From: Porphyra umbilicalis
Taxonomy: Eukaryota > Rhodophyta > Bangiophyceae > Bangiales > Bangiaceae
DNA: 64,000 nt
Assembly (NCBI GenBank): GCA_002049455.2
Contig: KV918833.1
Coordinates: 124,001-188,000 of the forward strand
Reading direction: 5' to 3'
The number at the start of each line of letters is the position of its first letter. Within the stretch, counting starts at the first letter, position 1. The position numbers were made by a program, and so were the translations under genes. The notes under the pieces are model-generated. The model saw only the letters and a program-made list of their open reading frames with translations. It did not search any database and was not told where the DNA came from. Positions 32,273 to 43,165 of the stretch are shown piece by piece.

Positions 32273-35200
32273 GGCTCGCGGTGGGCCACTTGCGTCTGTC
32301 CGTATGTGCAGCCCACCAATGGGACGCTCGCGATCGGGTCGCGCACAGGGGCTACAATGGCAAACAAATGGATTGCGCGAGCGCCCACATTTTCAGCGCA
32401 TTCCGACAACAAACATTCTAAGGACCGGCCTGCATGCCCGGGTCAAGTACATCCCAGTGGGATGGCCGCGATCGGGTTTTGCACAGGGGCCACATTAGCA
32501 AACAAATGGATTGCGCGAGCGCCCAGAGTTTCAGCGCATTCCGAACACAAACATTCTAAGGACCTGCGTGCACGCCCGGATCAACTCCATCCAGAACCGC
32601 GAGCGGCGCAGCGCGAGGCCGTCGAATTGATCCCCTGACTTACAGTTTCCCGAATTGGAACGAAAAGAGGTTTTTGGGGACGGCCCAGTCTTTCGGCGAG
32701 CGGCGCAGGGCGAGGCCGTCGAAGTACACGCGTGACTTTCCGTCCGCCAAGTTGGTGCATTCAGATAATTTTCGGGAACGCCCAGAGTTTTGGCGAGCGG
32801 CGCAGCGCGAGGGCGTCTTCACACCGGCTGCTGGGTGGCGGGGTGGGGGGGCCGCCGGGTGGCGGGGTGGGGGGTTCCGGGGTGGGGGGCCGCCTCCCCC
32901 CCGGCCGTCGAATGGCGAGGTGGGGGGGGTCCGGGGGGGAGGGCCGCCTCCCCCCCGGCCGCCGGGTGGCGGGGTGGGGGGTGTCCGGGGTGGAGGGCTG
33001 CCTCCTCCCTGGCCGCCGGGTGGCGGGGTGGGGGGGTTTCGGGGGGGAGGGCCGCCCCCCCCCCAGCATCCATCAGTGGATTTTTTCGCGTTGCTCTCAG
33101 TCTGAATGTCATTGAAGGCTTACTGCACAGTACCGAGGCCAGCCTGACGGCGAGCGGCGCAGCGCGAGGGCGCGTTCCCACCGGCTGCTTGGTGTTAAGG
33201 TGGGGGGCCGCCGGGTGGCGGGGTGGGGGGAGCCGGGGGTAAGGGCCGCCTCGCCTTCGGCCGCCGGGTTGCGGGGTGGGGGTGCCCGGGGGGAGGGCCG
33301 CCTCCTCCCTGGCCGGCGGGTGGTGGGGTGGGGGGGGTCCGGGGTGGAGGGCCGCCTCGCCCCCGGCCGCCGGGTGGCGGGTGGCGGGCGTCCGGGGGGG
33401 AGGGCCGCTTCGCCTCCGGCCGCCTGGTGGCGGGGTGGGGGGGTCCGGGGGGGAGGGCCGCCTCCCCCCGGCCGCCGGGTGGCGGGGTGGGGGGGTCCGG
33501 GGGGGTGGGCCGCCGCCCCCGGGGCCGCCGGGTGGCGGGTGGGGGGGTCCGGGGGGATTGGCCGCTCCCTCCCCGGCATATAAGGCCGCGCCACAATCAT
33601 CTATTCTCAGAACTGAGAACGAATTATTCTCTCTCTGTAAAAGTAGCCGATTCTATCGGACTGGAGGCACTTTTTCTCTTTCTTCTGCGCTCTGTATCTT
33701 TGGAACGGCTGCCCTACGGACAATTCTGAGCCGCGCGAATGGGTGAAGGGGGGAGGCATGGGCAAAAGTTTGCAAGCTGTTGAATCAGCGGGGTCGCGTG
33801 GTCGTCTGGGGTCCGGGGGGGAGGGCCGCCTCGCCCCCGACCGCCGGGTGGCGGGGTGGGGGGGGTCTTGGGGGGAGGGCCGCCTCGCGCCCGGCCGCCG
33901 GGTGGCGGGTGGGGGGGATCCGGGGGGATGGGCCGCCCCTGCCCTGGCATATAAGGCCGCGCAAAAAATCATTTCTCAGAACGGGGAACGAATTATTCTC
34001 TCTCTGGAAAAGTAGCCGATTCTATCGGCCTGGAGGCACTTTTTCTCTTTCTTTGGCGCTCTGTATCTCCGGAACGGCTGCCCCATGGACAAATTTGAGC
34101 AGCGCATATGGGGGGAGAGGGGAGGCATGGGCAAATGTTTGCAAGCTATTGAATGAGCTGGGTCGCGTAGTCGTCTAGCGATTTCATGAAAACGCGTCTG
34201 TGGGGCATGTGAGAGCATGCGCCTCGATTGACAGTGGGCTCTCAGAGCCCGCGCGGGTCCTACCTAGTCCCTTTATATAAGGCTCGCGGTGGGCCACTTG
34301 CGTCTGTCTGTATGTGCAGCCCACCAATGGGACGCTCGCGATCGGGTCGCGCACAGGGGCTACAATGGCAAACAAATGGATAGCGCGACGGCCCGGATTT
34401 TCAGCGCATTCCGACAACAAACGTTGTAAGGACCGGCCTGCACGCCCGGGTCAAGTACATCCCAGTGGGATGGCCGCGATCGGGTTTCGCACAGGGGCCA
34501 CATTAGCAAACAAATGGATTGCGCGAGCGCCCAGAGTTTCAGCACATTCCGACCACAAACATTCTAAGGACCTGCGTGCACGCCCGGATCAACTCCATGC
34601 AGAACCGCGAGCGGCGCAGCGCGAGGCCGTCGAATTGATCCTCTTACTTACAGTTCCCGAATTGGAATAAACAGAGGTTTTTGGAACGGCCCAGAATTTC
34701 GGCGAGCGGCGCAGCGCGAGGCCGTCAAAGTAAACGCGTGAATTTCCGTCCGCCAGATTGGTGCAATCAGAGGATTTTCGGGAACGCCCAGAAGTTCGGC
34801 GAGCGGCGCAGCGCGAGGGCTTCTTCACACCGGCTGCTGGGTGGCGGGGTGGGGGGGTCCGGGGGGGAGGGCCGGCTCCCCCCCGGCCGCCGGGTGGCGG
34901 GGTAGGGGGGGTCCGGGGGGGAGGGCCGCCTCCCCTCCGGCCGCCGGGTGGGGGGTGGGGGGGGTTCGGGGGCATGGGCCGCCCCTCCCTCTGGCATATA
35001 AGGCCGCGCCACAATCATCTTTTCTCAGAACTGAGAACGAATTATTCTCTCTCTGGAAAAGTAGCCGATTCCATCGGCCTGGAGGCACTTTTTCTCTTTC
35101 TTTGGCGCTCTGTATCTCCGGAACGGCTACCCTACGGTCAAATCTTAGCAGCGCAAATGGGGGAAGTGGGGAGGCATGGGCAAATGTTTGAAAGCTATTG

Positions 35201-36552
35201 AATGAGCTGGGTCGCGTAGTCGTCTGGCGATTTCATGAAAACGCGTCTGTGGGGCATGTGAGAGCATGCGCCTCGATTTACAGTGGGCTCTCAGAGCCCG
35301 CGCGGGCCCTACCTAGTCCATACTATTAATGCTGATGGTGGTCCACATGTGTGTCTGTTATGCGCGTTTCGGAACCAGCCAATCGCAAGGCCGCACGCGG
35401 CTTCGGAACTACATTTGCGAGATGACCCAGATTTTCAGGGCATTGCACGGCCAAACATTCTAAGGACCGGGATCCAGCGCCCTGATCAATGCCTGACGGC
35501 GAGCAGCGCAGCGCAAGGGCGTCGGTCCGAAAGCCAACGCTACGGCGAGCAGCGCAGCGCGAGGGCGTCGGAGCGCCACGGCGAGCATCGTAGCGCGAGG
35601 GCGTCCGTCCGAACACCAGCGCTACCGCGAGCGGCGCAGCGCGAGGGCGCCTTCCCACCGGCTCCTGGGTGGTGGGGTGGGGGGGCCGCCGGCTGGCAGG
35701 GTGCGAAGGTCCGGGGAAGAGGGCCGCCCCCCCCTCGGCCGCCGGGTGCCGGGGTGGGGGGGTCCGGGGGGGAGGGCCGCCTCCCCCCCGGCCTCCGGTC
35801 GGCGGGAGGGAGGGGTTTGGTGGGGAGGGCCTTTTCCCCCCCGGCGTCCATGTACGCGCCACACTCATCCATTCTTAGAACAGAGAACAAATTATTCTCT
35901 CTCCGGAAAAGGAGCCGATTCTGACAGCCTGGACGCACATTTTGTCTTCTGCGTTCTCCCCGGGCGCCGGGGGGCGGGGTGGGGGGGTCTGGTGGAAAGG
36001 GACGCCTCCCCACAGGCCGCCGGGTGGCGGGGTGGGGGGGTCCGGGGGGGGGGCCGCCGCCCCCCCGGCCGCCGGGTGGCGGGTAGGGGGGTCCGGGGGG
36101 GAGGGCATCCTCCCCCCTGGCGTCTATGTCCGCGCCACAATCATCTATCGTCAGAACAGAGAACAAATTATTCTCTCTCTGCAAAAGTAGCCGATTCTGA
36201 CAGCCTGGACGCACATTTTCTCTTTCTTCGACGCTCTGGATCTCCGGAACGGCTGCCCTACGGACAAATCTGAGCAGCGCAAACGGGGGAAGCGGGGGGC
36301 ATGGGCAAATATTTGCAAGCTATCGATTGAGCTGGGTCCCGTAGTCGTCCAGCCATTTAAAAATACGCGTCTGTGGGGCATGTGAGAGAGGCCTCCTCGA
36401 TTTCTTCTGTGTCCGATTCTTCTTGCTTCGCCCTAAAGCCATGAAACACGCTGGAACGTGGAAGCTGCAATCGCGGTGTCGATGGTGCCAGCACCGGGCC
36501 TGCTCCGTGTTTTCTGCTGGCGGGTGCCAACGCAGAGTGACGGGGTGCGTGC

Positions 36553-38103
36553 ATGGTCCCCTCAGGGGTCGGATCCCCTCGCCAAAATGGTCCTTCCAGA
36601 GGTCTGCCGAGTAAAGACCGGTCTGTTGTGGAACGGCCATCGTCGTCCCTGGGACTGGTACCGTTGTCCCTCCCCTGTGGCGCCATGGTCGGTGCAGACC
36701 GTGCCCATAAGGCGCGGGACGCCCGTATTGCTTCGCTCGCTACCCGCCCGCGGCACACCATCCCCATGCGGCCGCCGCGCGGCGCCCGACCGGAACGGTT
36801 TCTCGGGCCATACCGTGGCGCCGGCCGGTCCTCCACGGCGGCAGAGGACTGCTCTGGTGCGTCGCCGCCCCCCCAGCCCCGGGATCCCTCGCCTGGCCCG
36901 GCGCCCGACCGATCTGGAGGAGACGCTGACCTGTCCGGCGCAAGTGACGGGGGCTCCGACGCCGGCCTCGCGGCCGTCATGGCCACGCTCTACGGTGGAG
37001 AGCACGTGAAATTGGTGCGGGTCGACGCATTGGTGGCGCGGGTGGACGACCGGGGCGTCACCCGCACCGTCGAAGACACCGCGGCGATGGTTGAGGTGCT
37101 GCGGCGGGGCTATATGGCCAACTTCCTGCTCACTGCTGTGCGTGTGGACGGGTCCGGTGGCCTCGCGGGGTGCGCGGTGGAGGCGGAGGGCGACGTGGGA
37201 AGCGGCGTGCTCGCGACATTGCTGGACGACCACTTGTGCCACGGAGCCGTGCGCCACCTAATCAGGGACGGCGCATGGCCAGATGACGCCGATGTTCCTG
37301 TTTGCCTCCTCCCAGCATCCATGCGGGAAATGAGAGGTTGGGATGCCGCGCGCTGCTCTGCGTTGCTGCACAAGAGTATCACGGATGCGACTGTTCCCCT
37401 CCACCGGCCTCACCATATCCACGCACTCGCTCGCATTTGGCGCGGGCTGGAGGCGGGCGGCGCGACAGCGACGACGACAACCGCCAAGGTCTCGCGGGTG
37501 CGCGAGGACCTGTTGACTTGGGGGAACCCGACGCCGTGGACGGACAGGTCGCTGGATGTGGCCATTACCGCGGCCGTGTCGGTGCACGTGTCTGTCATCA
37601 CAGAACTCGCCCGAATGGCGAGCAGTGGGGGGTCGGCTGGCGAGAACCCGGCGTTGTGCGTGCTGTGGGGCGAGCGGTCTCTTCACCGCCTGGGTGGGCG
37701 GCCACCGGCAGAGCAGTCTGAGTTACTGACCCAGTTGGTGCGGTGGGGGCGCGCGTGGGTGGCTGCTCACCCTGGTCAGGTGATTACAACGGCCCTCTTA
37801 AATAAGGCTCCCGTGTGGGAGCATGGGATGGCCTGGGATACCATGGGAGGTGTAGGGGGCGAGCGGGAGCGTAGGGGTGGCCGGTCTGCCAGCAGCGGTG
37901 GCGCTGCATTTTGTGCGAGAGACAACCAGAGTCGCATCCGACAACGCCTGCACGGTGCCGAGAAGCGGGTGGCCACGTATGAGCGAAAGCTGCAAGACGC
38001 GCGAGCCGAAGTCGTGCAGCTGCAGGCGCGTCTGGCCGAGATGATCGAGGCGTCAGACACGCAGAGGGTCCGGGGGGGCGCTACGGGGGGGGGGCGTACG
38101 TGA
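36553..38103 (+). CDS. Unknown 516-aa protein with C-terminal coiled coil
   Basis: Open frame from ATG 36553 to TGA 38101-38103. The first ~140 residues are Pro/Arg/Ser-rich and low in complexity. From MATLYGGEHVKLVRVDALVA (ATG 36979) onward the composition becomes that of a folded protein, with hydrophobic stretches, LLTQLVRWGRAWVAAHPGQV near residue 395-415, and a heptad-like end (RLHGAEKRVATYERKLQDAR, about 460-490). ATG 36979 is an alternative start for a 375-aa product. I recognise no catalytic motif and no transposase triad. The final codons, VRGGATGGGRT plus stop, lie partly inside the inverted repeat at 38092-38289. It could be a transposon-encoded protein of an undescribed type or a gene fragment trapped in satellite DNA. 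GC-rich but unlike the flanking repeats in composition. Confidence 0.6.
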   Translation: MVPSGVGSPRQNGPSRGLPSKDRSVVERPSSSLGLVPLSLPCGAMVGADRAHKARDARIASLATRPRHTIPMRPPRGARPERFLGPYRGAGRSSTAAEDCSGASPPPQPRDPSPGPAPDRSGGDADLSGASDGGSDAGLAAVMATLYGGEHVKLVRVDALVARVDDRGVTRTVEDTAAMVEVLRRGYMANFLLTAVRVDGSGGLAGCAVEAEGDVGSGVLATLLDDHLCHGAVRHLIRDGAWPDDADVPVCLLPASMREMRGWDAARCSALLHKSITDATVPLHRPHHIHALARIWRGLEAGGATATTTTAKVSRVREDLLTWGNPTPWTDRSLDVAITAAVSVHVSVITELARMASSGGSAGENPALCVLWGERSLHRLGGRPPAEQSELLTQLVRWGRAWVAAHPGQVITTALLNKAPVWEHGMAWDTMGGVGGERERRGGRSASSGGAAFCARDNQSRIRQRLHGAEKRVATYERKLQDARAEVVQLQARLAEMIEASDTQRVRGGATGGGRT

Positions 38104-38289
38104 CTGTGATTTGAATAGGTGCCAGAGAGTCCACGAGAGTAGTATGACAGAGCGAAGTGGTAGCTGTGAGCAACGACGTGGCGTTCACATCCGTACCCAG
38201 CCACCCCGACGTTGGCGAAGAAAACCCCGCTCTGTCATACTACTCTCGTGGACTCTCTGGCATTATTCAAATCACAGTCACGTACGCCC
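38092..38289. repeat. Long inverted repeat, ~62-bp arms
   Basis: The left arm is 38092-38154 and the right arm 38228-38289, with a 73-bp spacer. Arms begin GGGCGTACGTGACTGTGATT and continue to AGTATGACAGAGCG; they differ only by a two-base/one-base difference in the middle. The transcript would form a very stable hairpin. The left arm contains the stop codon of the 516-aa ORF. Confidence 0.9.
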
Positions 38290-38291
38290 GG

Positions 38292-41200
38292 TTGGCGGGG
38301 TGGGGGGGTCCCGGGGGGAGGGCCGCCTCGCCCCCGGCCGCCGGGTGGCAGGTGGGGGGGTCCGAGGGCATGGGCCGCCCCTTCCCCTGGCATATAAGGC
38401 CGCGCCACAATCATCTATTCTCAGAACGGAGAACGAAATATTCTCTCTCTGGAAAAGTAGCCGATTCTATCGGCCTGGAGGCACTTTTTCTCTTTCTTCG
38501 GCGCTCTGTATCTCCGGAACGGCTGCCCTACGGACAAATCTGAGCAGCGCAAACGGGGGAAGGGGGGAGGCATGGGCAAACGCTTGCAAGCTATCGATTG
38601 AGCTGGGTCGCGTAGTCGTCTGGCGATTTCATGAAAACGCGTCTGTGGGGCATGTGTGAGCATGCGCCTCGATTTACAGTGGGCTCGCAGAGCCTGCGCG
38701 GGTTACTATTAAAGCTGATGGTGGTCCACATGTGTGTCTGTTATGCGCGTTTCGGAACCAGCCAATCGCAACGCCGCACGCGGCCTCGGAACTACATTCG
38801 CGAGATGACCTAGATTTTAAGGGCATTGCACGGCCAAACATTCTAAGGACCGGGATCCAGCGCCCGGATCAATTCCTGACGGCGAGCAGCGCAGCGCAAG
38901 GGCGTCGGTCCGAACGCCAACGCTACGGCGAGCAGCGCAGCGCGAGGGCGTCGGAGCGCCACGGCGAGCATCGTAGCGCGAGGGCGTCCGTTCGAACACC
39001 AGCGCTACCGCGAGCGGCGCAGCGCGAGGGCGCCTTCTCACCGGCTCCTGGGTGGTGGGGTTCGGGGGCCGCCCAGTGGCGTGGTCCCGGGAAGGAGGGC
39101 CGCCTCCCCCCCGGCCGTCGGGTGGCGGGTCGGGGGGGGGGGCTGGCGCAGCACGTGGGGGTCCGTCCAAACGCCAGCGCTACGGCGAGCAGCGCAGCGC
39201 GAGGGCGTGGGAATGAACACCATCGCCACGGCGAGCAGCGCAGCGCGAGGGCGTCTGTCCGAACCCCAGCGCTACAGCGAGCGGCGCAGCGCGAGGGCGC
39301 CTTCCCACCGGCTTCTGGGTGGTGAAGTGGGGGGGCCGCCGGGTGGCGGGGTGCGGGGGTCCGGGGGGGAGGGCCGCCTCCCCCCCGGCCGCCGGGTGGC
39401 GGGGTGGGGGGGTCCGGGGGGGAGGGCCGCCTCCCCCCCGGCCGCCGGGTGGCGGGGTGAGGGGGGTCTGGGGGGGAGGGCCTCCTGGCCTTCGGCCGCC
39501 AAGTGGCGGGTGGGGGGGTCCGGGGGGATTGGCCGCCCCTTTCCCGGCATATAAGGCCCCGCCATAATCATCTATCTTCAGAACGGAGAATGAATCATTC
39601 TCTCTCTGGAAAAGTAGCCGATTGTATCGGCCTGGAGGCACCTTTTCTCTTTCTTCGGCGCTCTGTATCACCGGAACGGCTGCTCTACGGACAAATCTAA
39701 GCAGCGTAAACGGGGGAATGGGGGGGCCATGGGCAAACGTTTGCTGGCTATCGATTGAGCTGGGTCCCGTTGTCGTCCAGCCATTGTAAAAAAACGCGTC
39801 TGTGAAGAGATACAACCATGATGACAATGTTGATGGAAAGGATTTGCGGGCGCCAGGGGCCCGCTGGTACCGACTAGTCCATACTATTAAAGCTGATGGT
39901 GGTCCACATGTGTGTCTGGTATTCGCGTCTCGGAACCAGCCAATTGCAACGCCGCACGCGGCCTCGGAACTACATTCGCGAGATGACCCAGATTTCAAGG
40001 GCATTGCACGGCCAAACATTCTAAGGACCGGGATCCAGCGCCCGGATCAATTCCTGACGGCGAGCAGGGCAGCGCGAGGGCGTCGGTCCGAACGCCAACG
40101 CTACGGCGAGCAGCGCAGCGCGAGGGCGTCGGAGCGCCACGGCGAGCAGCGTAGCGCGAGGGCTGCCGTCCGAACACCAGCGCTACCGCGCGCGGCGCAG
40201 CACGAGGGCGCCTTCCCACCGGCTCCTGGGTGGTGGAGTGGGGGGGCCGCCCGGTAGCGGGGTCCCGGGAAGGAGGGCCGCCTCGCTCCCGGCCGCAAGG
40301 TGTCGGCGTGGGAAATGGGGGGGGTGGCGCAGCACGTGGGCGTCCGTCCAAACGCCAGTGCTGCGGCGAGCAGCGCAGCGCAAGGTCGTGGGAATGAACA
40401 TCATCGCCACGGCGAGCAGCGGAGCGCGAGGGTGTCGCTCCGAACCCCAGAGCTACAGCGAGCGGCGCAGCGCGAGGGCCCCTTCCCACCGGCTCCTGGG
40501 TGGTGGGGTAGGGGGGCCGCCCGGTGGCGGGGTCCCGGGAAGGAGGGCCGCCTCGCCTTCGGCCGCGGGGTGGCGGTTGGGGGAGGTCCGGGGGGGAGGG
40601 CCTCCTCCCCCCGGGCGTCTATGTCCGCGCCACAATCATCTATTCTCAGAACCGAGAACAAATTATTCTCTCTCAGGAAAAGGAGCGCATTCTGACAGCG
40701 GGTGGCGGGGGTGGGGGGAGGGGGGGCGGACTGGAAGCAGAGGAGACTGCCGACACTGTTGCCGGCGTGGCCTCTCAGAGCCATCAGAAGTCCGCGCCAC
40801 AATCATCTGTCCTCAGAACACAGAACAAAATATTCTTTCTTTGGTAAAGTAGCCGATTCCGACAGCCTGGACGCACTTTTGCTCTTTCTTCGACGCTCTG
40901 TATCTCCGGAACGGCTGCTCTACGGACAAATCTGAGCAGCGTAAACGGGGGAAGGGGGGGGGCATGGGCAAACGTTTGCAAGCTATCGATTGAGCTGGGT
41001 CCCGTAGTCGTTCGGCCGTTGTAAACAAAAGGCGTCTGTGAAGAGATACAACCTTGATGACCATGTTGATGGAAAGGATTAGCGGGCGCCAGGGGCCCGC
41101 TGGTACCGACTAGTCCATACTATTAAAGCTGATGGTGGTCCACATGTGTGTCTGTTATTCGCGTTTCGGAACCAGCCAATTGCAACGCCGCACGCGGCCT

Positions 41201-41294
41201 CGGAACTACATTTGAGAGATGCCCCAGATTTTAAGGGTACTGCACGGCCAAACATTCTAAGGACCGGGATCCAGCGCCCGGATCAATTCCTGAC
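38292..41294. repeat. Composite satellite array B, right part
   Basis: Satellite resumes with a G-rich block, a CATATAAGG segment, and units in which the TATATAA cassette is replaced by ACTATTAAAGCTGATGGTGG (38705, 39885, 41121). The segments at 38705-39020, 39885-40200 and 41121-41294 are clear copies of one another. The array ends at about 41294 after CCTGACG. Confidence 0.85.
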
Positions 41295-41409
41295 GTGCGC
41301 AAAATACGCGGCAGCCGCCGGCGCGCCGCCCCTTGCCGCCGCTGGATCCCGCCCCTCACCTGGGGTCGACGCGGCGCAGGCGACGCCGCCCCCCTCCCCA
41401 GCCGCGCGC

Positions 41410-41990
41410 ACCTCCTTTGCCGCCAAGCTTACCGCCGCCGCTCCGTCGCTGTCGCCTCCCGCCGCCGCGGCTTGCCGCCGCCGCCGCCGACACCGCGCAC
41501 CCCCCCCGCACGTCCGTCTCCCCCCGCGCGCTGACAACGCGCCAGCCGCGGCCGCCGACCGCCTTATCGCCGCCGCTCCTTGCCGCCGCCGCCGCCATGT
41601 GCATTGGCGGCGGCAGCGGTGACGCGTGGCGGCGGCGGCCGAAGCCGCCGCCGCACCTGACACCGCCTCGACTTGCCGCCGCCGCCGCCGACTCCGCGCA
41701 CCCGCCCCGCACGTCCACCCCCCCCGGCCCCCCCGCGCCGACAACGCGGCAGCCGCGGTCGCCGACCGCCGTATTGCTGCCGCCCCTTGCCGCCGCCGCC
41801 ACCTTGTTCATTGGCGGCGGCGGCGACGACGCGTGGCGGCGGCGACCGACGCCGCCGCAACGACCGACACCGCCACGGCTTGTAGCCGCCGCCGCCGACA
41901 CCGCGCACCCCCCCCGGACGTCCGCCCCCCGCGGCCCCCCCGCCGCGGGAGGCCGCGGACGCGATCCTGCTGCTTGCCGCCGCCGCAACT
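41410..41990. repeat. GC-rich tandem repeat, about 204-bp period
   Basis: The motif CTTGCCGCCGCCGCCGACAC recurs with small changes at 41471, 41672 and 41879, spacings of 201 and 207 bp. Each unit also contains a palindromic core of the type GCCGCCGCC...TTGGCGGCGGC and the stretch CCGCACGTCC. Frames on both strands stay open and give alanine/proline/arginine-rich products, which I treat as spurious. Confidence 0.75.
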
Positions 41991-42689
41991 TGTCGCCTCA
42001 TTGCAGCCGGCTGCGGACCGCGCCGGCACTCTGAGTTGCGGCCACCGCACGGGCGGCGGGGGCGGGGGATGGCCACCGGCCGCCAGGGGTGCCCTTCGCG
42101 GCCGCCGGTGGTGGCGGTTGGAGCCTCTCCCGCCGCCCCAAGTGCTCTGGGGGCATTTATGGTAGAAGATGTCACCGCCAACGAATCACATTGCTGGAAA
42201 CACAAGGGTGAACGAGCAGAACAATGAAGACATGGCTCTTATCGAATGAAAATCGTCTCAGCGCACCTCGCCGCAGGGCAAAAACATGGTCAGTGTCAGA
42301 GTCCCTCTGATACTGTCATAGCAGTGCGGCACCAGCCAATCAGAGGCAGAATTCACCGGCACGATTGCTATGATAGACGGTGGAGGCCGGTCTGCTGCTG
42401 TCCTCACCATTCCGTGCTGACAGTGATCTCGCCTGAGTGCACCAGGGGCGAGGTCCCTCCTGAATTCGTGAAATTGCATCATTTCAGTGATACACAAGCC
42501 TGGGACTTGGCCGTGTCAGCTTGATTCTCGTTGCCTTACCCGTTGGACATGCCATCCGAACCGAATAATTGTGTCGCCAGATCCCCGACCGGCCATTCCA
42601 AGTCGTAGGCTGCGGTTTCGATGGGGCACCACACTGTGTCGCCCTCAAATTGCTTGAAAGTAACCAAAGAAGCGCGATGGCAGAACCGC

Positions 42690-43165
42690 CAACGATGTGG
42701 TGTCGTGGCGTGGCGTGGTGCGGGTGGGGTGGCGTGGTGTGGGTGGCGCAGGCGGGGTGGAGTGTGGTGGGGCTGCGCGGGTGGGGTAGGGCGGGGTGGG
42801 GTGGGGTGGGAGCGGATGAGGTGGGGCGGGGTGGTATGGCGTGGCACTGGGTGGGGTGTGGCGGCGTGGCGTGACGTGGCGTTGGGTGGAATGTGGCGGC
42901 GTGGCGCGGGTGGGGAGGCGTGGCGGGAGTGGCCCGGGTGGTGTGGCGTGGGGTGCGGTGGCGCGGGTGGCGTGGGGCGGCGTGGGGCGGCGTGGGATCG
43001 GGTGAGATTGGGCGGGGTGGTGTGGGGGCTGGTCGGGTCCGGTGGGGTGGGGTGGGCTTGGCTGGGGTCGGTTCGGGTTGGGTGGGGTTGCGTGTGATGG
43101 GGTCGGGTTGGGTCGAGTCGGGTCTGGTCCTCTCGGGCGAGGTTGGGTGGAGTAGGGAGGTGTGA
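42690..43165. repeat. G/T-rich degenerate minisatellite
   Basis: Almost 500 bp built from variants of GGGGTGG and GGCGTGG pentamers to decamers. The strand is nearly free of A and C on one side, giving Pro/Thr/His-rich open frames on the minus strand. No protein is supported. Strong G-quadruplex potential. Confidence 0.75.

Larger units (their letters stand above)
28250..36405. repeat. Composite satellite array B, left part
   Basis: Same family as array A in the same orientation, but units are more diverged and shorter. The tract around 28620-29100 is repeated nearly perfectly at 31205-31690 (the CGAAGAAAACGCGTGACTTT and CAGCATCCATCAGTGGATCC stretches match), a ~2.6-kb spacing. Cassettes with the palindrome and TATA box recur near 28254, 29636, 30847, 32228 and 34235. 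From about 35317 the TATATAA box is replaced by ATACTATTAATGCTGATGG. Confidence 0.9.
36406..38291 (+). mobile_element. Non-satellite insertion carrying one ORF and a terminal inverted repeat
   Basis: Satellite homology stops near 36405 (GAGGCCTCCTCGATTTCTTC) and resumes near 38290 with the G-rich minisatellite. Between them lie a 516-codon ORF and a long inverted repeat at the right end. The arrangement suggests a transposed unit or captured gene segment. I found no copy of the inverted repeat at the left end and no obvious target-site duplication, so its class is undetermined. Confidence 0.5.

Noticed and set aside
3940-41294. rDNA intergenic spacer, because of repeated promoter-like boxes
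   Set aside because: No 18S, 5.8S, 28S or 5S sequence is recognisable in the window, so there is nothing to tie the arrays to rDNA.
41410-41990. Alanine/proline-rich ORFs in both directions as possible structural proteins
   Set aside because: They follow the ~204-bp tandem repeat and its CGC runs, with no start, no domain and no change of composition at any plausible gene boundary.
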